Source of the DNA: Xylanivirga thermophila
Lineage (GTDB): Bacteria > Bacillota > Clostridia > Caldicoprobacterales > Xylanivirgaceae
Assembly (NCBI RefSeq): GCF_004138105.1
Contig: NZ_RXHQ01000023.1
Coordinates: 1 to 42,821, forward strand
Length of the DNA stretch: 42,821 nt
Direction: 5' to 3'
Of the stretch, positions 17,833 through 26,400 are shown piece by piece. A model generated the notes under the pieces. The model made no database searches, was not told the DNA's origin, and worked only from the letters and a program-made list of their open reading frames with translations. Each line of letters opens with the position of its first letter. Position 1 is the first letter of the stretch. Made by a program: the position numbers and the translations under genes.

Positions 17833-18027
17833 TTAAGCAAGTTTATCCTCCAATAAGTCTCTTACAGATGTGTCTAGTATATCTGATATTTTAATTAGTA
17901 ATGCCATAGATGGATATTTGTGTCCATTTTCAACTGCAGATAAATATTCTCTCGATATACCAATTTTTTGAGCTAATTGTAATTGGGTCATACCACATTG
18001 TTTTCTTAATTCTTTAATTCTGAACAT
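17833..18027 (-). CDS. Small XRE-family helix-turn-helix regulator
   Basis: 64 residues from the ATG at 18025-18027 (GGGGGG upstream); a longer frame would start before the promoter. It is almost entirely one Cro/C1 helix-turn-helix: LRKQCGMTQLQLAQKIGISR...LSAVENGHKYPS. Its promoter (18053-18081) is clear. It is divergent from a second XRE gene, so the pair may cross-regulate. Confidence 0.85.
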   Translation of the reverse strand: MFRIKELRKQCGMTQLQLAQKIGISREYLSAVENGHKYPSMALLIKISDILDTSVRDLLEDKLA

Positions 18028-18052
18028 TAATATCCCCCCATCCACAATAAGC

Positions 18053-18081
18053 ATTGTACCATATAGTATCACATTAGTCAA
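18053..18081 (-). promoter_or_regulatory. Sigma-A promoter of the minus-strand XRE gene
   Basis: -35 TTGACT (18076-18081), 17-nt spacer, -10 TACAAT (18053-18058) on the minus strand. The transcription start would fall about 20 bp before the chosen ATG, which rules out the longer open frame. Confidence 0.85.
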
Positions 18082-18152
18082 TAATTAAGTGATAAAAACA
18101 ATCACAATAAATAAGAAATTATTTGCCTTTTTGTGTTTACGAATATTTGTCA

Positions 18153-18212
18153 TTGTATTTCCTTTTAAATACACATATAATATGAATGAAATGTAATCTA
18201 TAAGATTACATT
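18153..18212 (+). promoter_or_regulatory. Promoter and operator of the plus-strand XRE gene
   Basis: -35 TTGTAT (18153-18158), 17-nt spacer and perfect -10 TATAAT (18176-18181). Just downstream, AATGTAATCT (18190-18199) and AGATTACATT (18203-18212) form a perfect 10-bp inverted repeat around ATA, covering the expected transcription start. This is a likely repressor site, probably for the gene it precedes. Confidence 0.85.
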
Positions 18213-18237
18213 ATAATAATGATATGTAGGTGGTAAT

Positions 18238-18552
18238 ATGGATATAGGTGAAAAACTAAAAAAACTTCGAAAAGAAAGACACATGACTGCTGAAGAATTA
18301 GCAAAAATCGTTGGAATTTCACGTGAACATTTAAGTGGAATTGAAAACAATTTAAGACCCGTTTCACTTTCGACTTTAACAAAAATATGTGATGTCCTTG
18401 GTATAAGCCTCTATGATTTGTTTAGTCAGGATAACCCACAAGATATATTAACCAAAGAACAAAAAGAACTACTAAATGTAGCCCAAAATCTATCAGATGT
18501 TCAACTAAAATATTTAAATGCGTTTTTAAAAAGTTTATATAAGGATGTATAA
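18238..18552 (+). CDS. XRE-family helix-turn-helix regulator
   Basis: 104 residues: N-terminal Cro/C1 domain (LRKERHMTAEELAKIVGISR...LSGIENNLRPVS) and a C-terminal helical segment (LTKEQKELLNVAQNLSDVQLKYLNAFLKSL) probably for dimerisation. AGGTGG lies before the ATG. It is one of very few plus-strand genes here, faces away from the other XRE gene, and its promoter holds a perfect inverted repeat. SinR-like control of a local or developmental switch is possible but not shown. Confidence 0.88.
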   Translation: MDIGEKLKKLRKERHMTAEELAKIVGISREHLSGIENNLRPVSLSTLTKICDVLGISLYDLFSQDNPQDILTKEQKELLNVAQNLSDVQLKYLNAFLKSLYKDV

Positions 18553-18562
18553 ATTAGGAAAT

Positions 18563-18589
18563 AAAAAAAGACCTGCTTTTTTGCAGGTC
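18563..18589 (-). terminator. Terminator of the COG2426 gene
   Basis: GACCTGC (18570-18576) and GCAGGTC (18583-18589) with a 6-nt loop; on the minus strand it is followed by TTTTTTTATTT. It lies between converging genes and could also weakly stop the plus-strand XRE transcript. Confidence 0.88.
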
Positions 18590-18646
18590 CAATTTATATA
18601 TTATATACTTATATGAAAAATCATATCAAATTTGTACTGATATTAA

Positions 18647-19138
18647 CTATAAAAAGGCAAATATATTTACAAATCCACTGCTTAAAAGCATTATTAAGAC
18701 AGCAGCAATTGTATTACCGATTAGTATGGCGGGAAAAGCCAGCTTAAATCGCATATCTAAAAGGGCAGCTGCTAAAGTACCACTCCATACTCCAGTCCCA
18801 GGCAGAGGAATAGCAACAAATAGTATAAGACCCCAAAAACCATACTTTTGTATCTTGCCACTCTTTCCAATGGAGCGCTTGGTAATCTTCTCTATTAATC
18901 TTCTAAAAAGCTTGGTCTTCTTTAAATAATTAAACAGTGGCCTTATACTAAACAAAAGTATAGGTACCGGTATCATACTGCCGATAAAACTTAGGATGGT
19001 CGAATGAATCGGAGACAATCCTAGGGCAATTCCGACCGGTATTGCCCCCCTAAGCTCTATAACAGGTAAAGCTGCCGTTAGCATTACCGTAAATTCCACT
19101 GATAAAAACTCAAGTAGTTGTTTTAAAAAAGACTCCAT
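18647..19138 (-). CDS. COG2426 small multidrug-export-type membrane protein
   Basis: 163 residues with about four membrane segments. The motif IELRGAIPVGIALGLSP near the N-terminus and the central FVAIPLPGTGVWSGTLAA are hallmarks of this family, annotated as putative small multidrug export protein on thin evidence. AAGGAG precedes the ATG. A second copy at 39703-40182 is about two-thirds identical by eye, so the genome carries at least two. Confidence 0.87.
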   Translation of the reverse strand: MESFLKQLLEFLSVEFTVMLTAALPVIELRGAIPVGIALGLSPIHSTILSFIGSMIPVPILLFSIRPLFNYLKKTKLFRRLIEKITKRSIGKSGKIQKYGFWGLILFVAIPLPGTGVWSGTLAAALLDMRFKLAFPAILIGNTIAAVLIMLLSSGFVNIFAFL

Positions 19139-19192
19139 ATACTTACTCCTTCAAAATCTTATGTATGATCCAAAATTATAGCAACAAACATA

Positions 19193-20277
19193 TCAACTAT
19201 ACTTCCTTACTATATCACACATAGCGTCATATTTTTTGAGCATATCCTGAGCTAGTCTAATCTGACACCTTGCCCTGTCAAGATTATGATTTTCACGATG
19301 TATACGAAAATATTTATCCCCAGTTATATGATCTCCCAAAAAACGGGATGCAAGCTCTATTGTTATAACTATAGCACCAAGTGCCATGTTGTCAAGCTCA
19401 TTTTTTGTAAGTATGTCCTTACATGCGCTTATAAAGCCCTTTGTAAATTCCTCATACTTTTCCATGTCCAATTTAACCTTTGACAGATCCTGCTCATCCT
19501 CTAGCGCAAACGTATGGCATCGCCAAAGTCATACATAGTAAGGCCTGGCATCACTGTATCAAGGTCTATAACGCAAAGGGGCTCAGATGTATCCCTATCC
19601 ATAAGTATATTATTATATTTGGTATCATTATGAGTCACTCTAATGGGTAGTTCTCCCCTCTCCTGCATATCAACGAGCTTTGATGCCAGGGAATGATGCT
19701 CTTTAAAAAAGTCAATCTCATCTTCCAACCCCTTTACCCTTCCAAGTGGATCAAGCTCTACCATATCAAAAAATGCATCCAGCCTTTTTTTAGTATTATG
19801 AAAATCGGGTATTGTGTTGTACAGCCTATCCATCGGAAAATCCGATAACAGATACTGGAAACGTCCAAAGGCATATCCTGCACTGCTTAAAACCTTGGGA
19901 TTCTCAACCGTCTCATAGGATATGGAATTCTCCACGAATTGGCATATTCTCCAATAACCTTCTTTGTAAATAGTATAATTTTTACCATCTTTATTATCCA
20001 AAAAGGTTATTATATCACAGTCAGTTTTATCCTGTTTAGAATGGAGATGAAGAGTAATTTCCTTGATATTATTCATCATCTTAACTGGCTCTTTAAAGAC
20101 ATAACCATTTATCCTTTGAAATATATACTCTTCGCATCTATTATCATCGGTTTCAAATTTCACCCGAAATGTATCATTGATATGACCATTTACATAAGGG
20201 ATAACCTCTTTTATTTTTCCTTCCAAATTATAGTTTTTACTTACTCCATTTAATAAATCCATTATGTGACTGTCCAT
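19193..20277 (-). pseudogene. N-acetylhexosamine-kinase-like phosphotransferase, frameshifted
   Basis: Two frames together make one ~360-residue APH-fold sugar kinase. The first part (19501-20277) has the catalytic loop VTHNDTKYNNIL and the metal Asp motif VIDLDTVMPG, then runs GDAIR and stops at TAG. In the next frame EDEQDLSKV continues the protein to 19193. The gap between GDAIR and the ALEDE-like continuation is shorter than usual for the family, which normally reads GDAIRFGA-x-T-A-x-EDE, and fits a loss of about 13 bp. Relatives phosphorylate N-acetylhexosamines at C1. The catalytic residues lie before the break, but the C-terminal helices would be lost. A sequencing error is possible. 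Confidence 0.8.
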
Positions 20278-20308
20278 TTTTTACTCCCTTCCTTGCAATA
20301 ATACTTAT

Positions 20309-21316
20309 TTAATCATTTTCATATATAAACTTGTGTAGTATCTCCTTATTTTTCTCAAGATCCGGCACTAATACAGACATACCTCGGATCCTTTCCGATG
20401 TATATGTGTCATTATATGGCAGTCTCAATTGTTTTACACCATTATTTGCACATTCCAGTCCAGTATAACCAAGCTTCATTAGCTCATTTGCAGTAAAATT
20501 GGTTTCCACCTCAGGAAGTATTGTAGATAATACAGAGGGCAATTCCCATACCTCTATAGATGTCATCTCCTTTATCAATGCCTCAAGCACCCTTCTTTGC
20601 CTATCTGTCCTCTCGTAATCTGCATTTCCTACCTTCCGTATCCTAGAATATGCAACTGCCTGTCTGCCGTTTAATCTATGTACGCCTGGGCTCTCTATAA
20701 GAGCCGCCTTATTCTCATTTTTATTAAGGCCATTTAACCCTTGTATCAATCCGTTTAAATGGTTTATCTCATAGTCCTTTATCTCTATCTCCACTCCACC
20801 TAGTTTGTCTATCACCTTTTCAAGGCTGAAAAAATCTACAGTTACATATTTTTCTATATTCATATCAAAATCTTCATTTACAGTACGTATGGCAAGGGCT
20901 GGCCCACCAAATGCGTAGGCTGCATTTATACGATTATCTTCCCTCTCTGGTATGGGCACATACATATCACGCATGAGGGATGTAAGCTTTATGTTTTTGT
21001 GCTTTCCATCAAGGGTGGCTATCATTATGGAGTCGGATCTGGATTTTTGACCTTCTTCCCTACCATCTAAACCAAATAACAATACATTTACTACGCCTGT
21101 CACCTTTGGCTTTGGTGCATCTTCCTTTACCCCGAGATCCTTTGGAGTTAACACTACAGGCTTTACATCGGATTTTGTTTTGCCCTCATCAACCAATGGT
21201 ACATGCTGTACTTTGTTTAATAGATTGTATGCCCATATTATCGTGGCACCTACCACAATGACCAATAAACACAAGATTATCACTAAAACCTTTGTGAATC
21301 TCTTCCCCTTACCCAT
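20309..21316 (-). CDS. LytR-CpsA-Psr (LCP) family ligase
   Basis: 335 residues: an N-terminal cytosolic tip, one membrane helix (VLVIILCLLVIVVGATIIWAY), then the extracytoplasmic LCP domain. Conserved features are LLFGLDGRE, RSDSIMIATLD, SLMRDMYVPIP, the INAAYAFGG stretch, and GRQAVAYSRIRK...DYERTDRQRRVL. These enzymes attach wall teichoic acid or capsular polymers from lipid carriers to peptidoglycan. Envelope sugar genes nearby (UDP-glucose dehydrogenase, galE, murJ) fit this role. Confidence 0.93.
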   Translation of the reverse strand: MGKGKRFTKVLVIILCLLVIVVGATIIWAYNLLNKVQHVPLVDEGKTKSDVKPVVLTPKDLGVKEDAPKPKVTGVVNVLLFGLDGREEGQKSRSDSIMIATLDGKHKNIKLTSLMRDMYVPIPEREDNRINAAYAFGGPALAIRTVNEDFDMNIEKYVTVDFFSLEKVIDKLGGVEIEIKDYEINHLNGLIQGLNGLNKNENKAALIESPGVHRLNGRQAVAYSRIRKVGNADYERTDRQRRVLEALIKEMTSIEVWELPSVLSTILPEVETNFTANELMKLGYTGLECANNGVKQLRLPYNDTYTSERIRGMSVLVPDLEKNKEILHKFIYEND

Positions 21317-21500
21317 ATTTTTAACCTCTTATATTTATATTTTTTTAGTTTAGCTTATAATATTATATACTTTATTATATTCATACTCAACTACTTAGTG
21401 AGACATATTTATACAAACTACTAATTATCATCCATACATAACTTTCCCCTAATTATTGACTTATTGAAACATTCTTCAATTGGACGCTCTTGGTATACCA

Positions 21501-21542
21501 AAAAAAGCTAGTGAAATACTATCGAAATTCACTAGCCTTTTT
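21501..21542 (-). terminator. Terminator after the GNAT gene
   Basis: GCTAGTGAA (21507-21515) pairs with TTCACTAGC (21528-21536). An A-run on the left and a T-run on the right make it able to work on both strands. On the minus strand it lies about 25 bp after the GNAT gene. The remaining bases between 21317 and 21500 hold nothing else I can support. Confidence 0.88.
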
Positions 21543-21559
21543 TATTTCCTTTATCTCAA

Positions 21560-22081
21560 TTATAGCTTTTTTAGCATATATACGTTTAAACTATCATCGT
21601 TCATTGTCGGTACATATTGCTTAAGTTGCTCTCCAGCATACCATACACCTGTACCATCAGGAATATATCCCCTCTTAACATACAGTCTTTGTGCTTGGCC
21701 ATATCCAGAGTGTAATCCAACTCCCAATGAAACATACTCACTTTTTTCCCTTGCAATATTTTCTACTATATCCAGCATCAAACTACCTATCCCCAACCGC
21801 TGATATTTGATCAATACATTAAAATCTATGATCTCCGGAATTCCCTTATTGGCAAAAGGACCTTCGTTTGCTTGAGAAACTAATGTTACATATCCTGCAA
21901 CCTCTCCATCTTTTTCTGCTACAATAACCCATCTTTCTCCGGCTTCCTGCTGATTATAGTATTTTCTGAATTGACTTGCAGGTTTAATCCATCCTTGTTT
22001 CTTAAATGCATTAGGAAAATCTTCTATATCCTGTTCATTTATAGATCGTATTATCAAATCTTCTTTACTATAATAGATCAT
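21560..22081 (-). CDS. GNAT family N-acetyltransferase
   Basis: 173 residues. Strand EVAGYVTLV and the acetyl-CoA pyrophosphate loop YQRLGIGSLMLDIVE (Q/RxxGxG/A) with the later SLGVGLHSGYGQAQRLYVKRGYIPDG mark the GNAT fold. It follows AAAGGGTG and has its own terminator. The acceptor molecule cannot be predicted. Confidence 0.88.
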   Translation of the reverse strand: MIYYSKEDLIIRSINEQDIEDFPNAFKKQGWIKPASQFRKYYNQQEAGERWVIVAEKDGEVAGYVTLVSQANEGPFANKGIPEIIDFNVLIKYQRLGIGSLMLDIVENIAREKSEYVSLGVGLHSGYGQAQRLYVKRGYIPDGTGVWYAGEQLKQYVPTMNDDSLNVYMLKKL

Positions 22082-22156
22082 AAATTCACCCTTTACTATT
22101 TATTCAGGCAATTTGACCCTACTTCTTACCATTGGTAAACAGCACCCAGAGAATAC

Positions 22157-23323
22157 CTAGTCCCTACAGTAAAGATCCCTGGTATATACCTTGTCCTCTA
22201 CATCCTTTATATCATCAGCCATCCTATTTGCAACGATTACATCACTGATCTGCTTAAACTCGTCCAAATCCCTTATAACCCTGGAATTGTAGAAGCTATC
22301 CTCTTCTAGTGTAGGCTCATATACCACTACCTCTATACCCTTTGCCTTGATACGTTTCATGACACCCTGAATAGATGACTGCCTGAAATTATCGGAATTT
22401 GTCTTCATAGTCAGTCTATATATACCCACAACCTTTGGATTTCGCTTTAAGATCATATTGGCTATATGGTCTTTTCTAGTCCTATTAGCATCAACTATTG
22501 CACCTATAATATTATTTGGTACATCTTTATAATTGGCCAGCAGCTGCTTAGTATCCTTAGGCAGACAGTATCCCCCATAGCCAAAGGATGGATTATTGTA
22601 GTGATTCCCAATACGTGGATCAAGACATACCCCTTCAATGATCTGCTTTGTATCTAGTCCCCTTATCTCTGCATAGGTATCAAGCTCATTAAAATAGGCA
22701 ACCCTCATGGCAAGATAGGTATTTGCAAACAGCTTAATAGCTTCAGCTTCGGTTGGATTGGTGAATAAAATGGGGATGTCCTTCTTTATAGCCCCCTCAG
22801 CGAGTAGATCTGCAAACTTCCTTGCCCTCTCCGACTGCTCACCTACAACAATCCTTGAAGGATATAAATTATCATATAGTGCCTTACCCTCTCTTAAAAA
22901 TTCAGGTGAGAAAATAATGTTTTCCGTTTCAAACTTCTTCTTTATCTTTTCTGTATAGCCCACCGGCACAGTGGATTTTATAACCATTATTGCATCTGGA
23001 TTGATGGATAATACATTTGCAATAACAGCCTCAACAGTCCTAGTATTAAAATAGTCCTTTTCAGGATCATAATTGGTTGGTGTAGAGATGATAACATACT
23101 CCGCATCCTTATACGCCTTGTAATTATCCGTTGTTGCGGTTAAATTAAGCTTTTTATTTGCAAGATATTCTTCTATCTCCTTATCTATAATGGGAGATTT
23201 CCTATTGTTGATCATATCAACCTTTTCTTGAATTATATCAAGTGCTGTAACTTCGTTATGCTGGGCCAGAAGCACAGCATTTGACAGGCCAACATAACCT
23301 ACTCCCGCTACTGTTATTTTCAT
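22157..23323 (-). CDS. ugd: UDP-glucose 6-dehydrogenase
   Basis: 388 residues, the short bacterial type. N-terminal NAD-binding Rossmann motif [15 protein letters not shown], the substrate-site [23 protein letters not shown], the central helix with [16 protein letters not shown], and the catalytic Cys in [17 protein letters not shown]. It converts UDP-glucose to UDP-glucuronate for capsule or other surface polymers. TAAGGAG precedes the ATG. It borders the helicase operon, which starts beyond a 150-bp spacer with no feature I can name. Confidence 0.93.
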   Translation of the reverse strand: MKITVAGVGYVGLSNAVLLAQHNEVTALDIIQEKVDMINNRKSPIIDKEIEEYLANKKLNLTATTDNYKAYKDAEYVIISTPTNYDPEKDYFNTRTVEAVIANVLSINPDAIMVIKSTVPVGYTEKIKKKFETENIIFSPEFLREGKALYDNLYPSRIVVGEQSERARKFADLLAEGAIKKDIPILFTNPTEAEAIKLFANTYLAMRVAYFNELDTYAEIRGLDTKQIIEGVCLDPRIGNHYNNPSFGYGGYCLPKDTKQLLANYKDVPNNIIGAIVDANRTRKDHIANMILKRNPKVVGIYRLTMKTNSDNFRQSSIQGVMKRIKAKGIEVVVYEPTLEEDSFYNSRVIRDLDEFKQISDVIVANRMADDIKDVEDKVYTRDLYCRD

Positions 23324-23476
23324 TTCTACATTCTCTCCTTATGTTTATAATCATTAGACATTATCCATTTACTTAAGTATACCTTTTTTGACATATAAAA
23401 ATCAAGGTTTCCAAAAATATTCTACTTAATAAATGTTAATATGTTGTAATATTCTCTTAGTCTTTAATTTTTTACT

Positions 23477-26400
23477 TTATAAAAACGCTTTTCTAACAAT
23501 TTTCCATGCATTAGAGATAGCAACCCTAAATAATCTATCCGGTATCAATATTGCATTATCATTATTTTTAATAGAAGAAGTAGCGCACATGGCCGGATAT
23601 ACTTTTATTGGCTTAATATTACCTTTAATATTTACACAAAAATATGAATCTCCATTACCTTTAATCATTCCATAATTGTCTCCATACTGCAATTTTACGA
23701 TAGTATCTATCTTATCTAAATATTTTTTTTGTTCCGTTTCGGAAAGCTCTGTTGCTATTTCTCCATCCCTTACCCATTTTAGTAATTGCAAACCTGCTTT
23801 TCTATCCAAATTTTCATGTACCGATTGATTCCAAAAATGTCTTATACAGTTTGGACATGAAGAATCACAATTACAAGATTTTAATCTTTTCTCAACATTA
23901 TTCAGTACATTATCAATTAGATCTGCAACCCTGCTTGAATAACCGGCTCCACTTGAAAGGCTATCATATAAATAGACATCAGCATAAATACAATTTTCAT
24001 CATAGCGAATTCTATAACCTGATTTCAAGTCACTAAACTCCACATCAAGCTCGTCACTAGCAGATAACGCTAAAGTTTCAGCAAGTGTCGTCAATGCAGG
24101 GATGACCCAGATATTTAAGTTTTGCTCTTCAATGTTTATTTTATCCTTTTCAAGTTTTAACTCTAAAACTAACATATCAGTTTTAAAATCATAACCTAAA
24201 AAAACAGTCTCCCTGTCGTGAGAACATGACTGATTGTCACTTTTACAAATTGGGATTCTATATGGCCGTTTTCTATTTCTTTTTTCAGTTTCTAAGCACT
24301 CTTCCGGATCTATAGCTCCACATTTAGTGCATAAATTAAACCCTTCCTCTTTAGGCCCTTTATTAATCATTATTATTTGTTGATCCGCTCTATTTTCCAT
24401 TTTCATTAACCCGGTTTTGGATATTGATTCCATCTTACTTAAATCCTGCGGCATCGATGAATACGATGGTATACTTATAGCCGAATACTCCTGATTATCA
24501 CGTGTCTCTGGTATATTCTTCCCTTCTCTAGCAGCAAACCCCCAAGGTTTAATCATAGTGTGTTCTTCTACTGTTGAACCACATAAAGGACATTTTAAAT
24601 CATTACTTTCTAAACCAAACCATCCACAGTTCCTATTTTTACAACAATACACTTTTTTATTGTATTCCTTCATCTCAAGCCATGGCTCAGCAGCCTTATA
24701 TTTAAACTCTTTATTATATTTTGTATAGTGATTATATATGCCTCCTGAAATATATGATTTTTTATTTACTACAATCATTCTCCCAGGGGCATATTCGCTT
24801 AAAGCTATATCTATTCTTCGTTCTGGGCTTTCTATTATATTTCCGTAGTTATCCTCTATATAGAAGTTAACTACATTTCTTGGGAAAGAATATGTCGGCA
24901 AAAATCCCTCAGTAAATAGCGTATTCAACAAAGTAACACTATTATCCTGTTCAACTTCATCCTTTCCGGTTTTAGGTGCATTTGTCCTCGTATATTTTAT
25001 TGGATTATTGAGAACACTTTCACCTAATGCTTGTAATTCATTGATAAAACATTGCTTGTAATTCTCCCAATTAAAATCACTGGAATCTGGAATCAATATA
25101 CTAGTACGTTTGGCTTCAATGGGTATCTTTATATTTAGCCATCTGATAAAATTTTCATAATTTTCCCGATCATCACGATTAAAAAAACTTATAGTATCAA
25201 TATCATCAATACTTCTATCCATTTCTATAAAATATTCCTGCAAAAATATCATATTTAAATGTCTTTTAATAAGTTTATTGTTATTATAATCAATCCACGG
25301 TATCCTAGGGTCTCCTGAAATCATCTTCTCCGGTTTTTTATAATACCAAGAATCATGAGGACCATCCTCAGTATAAGTGACTATAGTTGATACCGCAGAT
25401 CCCTTTCTACCTGCACGTCCTGCCCTTTGTTGATAATTTTCTCGCATAGGCGGAATATTTCTAAGTCCTACAGCTGTTAATGAACCAATATCTATACCTA
25501 CTTCCATTGTAGTAGTACAACTTAAAACATCAATTGGTTCACTATCTTCTTCAAATACTATATTTCTAAATCTCATCTCATATTCCTCAGTTGTTGAGCG
25601 AATTTTTTGTCTTTGATCCTTATGGGATAATTGAGCAGTATGTTCCTCCGTTGTAATATTCTTTATAGCTGCACCATTTATCGCTTGAATAACTGGTTTC
25701 CTCCAAAAATCATATCTTTTTAATTCATCTCTTGATAATTTTCTTATATGTTTATCACTTCCACAATATATGCAACTGTCAAACAGGGTAAAAGTAGACG
25801 TCCCTGCACACCTATTGCATCTATACCAGATACTATCTTCATTTGTCTTCAAGGTTACTATTCCAGGTAATATATATCTTCTGTTATGATTTCGATCAGA
25901 ATCATCACCTTGTTTGGTCATTAGGTGAAATTTTTGCGCAAGTATATTCATTTTTCCTTCGGAAATACCATTATTCTTAAGTATCTTCCTTAAAAACAGA
26001 GGAAGTTTAGCTTTTTCATCTACACCAAAACCAGCCCTGTCATATGGAAGAATACTAGCCCTGACGCTATCTTTTACTTCAGGAAATATTGCAATATCCT
26101 TTACTATTAAATCCTGTATCCAGACATTATATATATCCCTAATGGTTTTAATATCTATCTGAATTTGTTCCTCAATCATTTCTAAAGTTTCATCAATATC
26201 TTCCCCTTCGTCTCCACCTTCAACAAGAACTACTTGCCCTAGACATAGATTGTTAAATGATCTATAGCTATCACTTATATTTTTTAACAATAGTTGGTAA
26301 AACATTTCCGGCGGATTTCCAATTTTACCTTTCATGCTATTATATCTAATTTTTTGCTTATGAGCATATAGTTCGCAATAATTATGAAATTGAGATTTAA

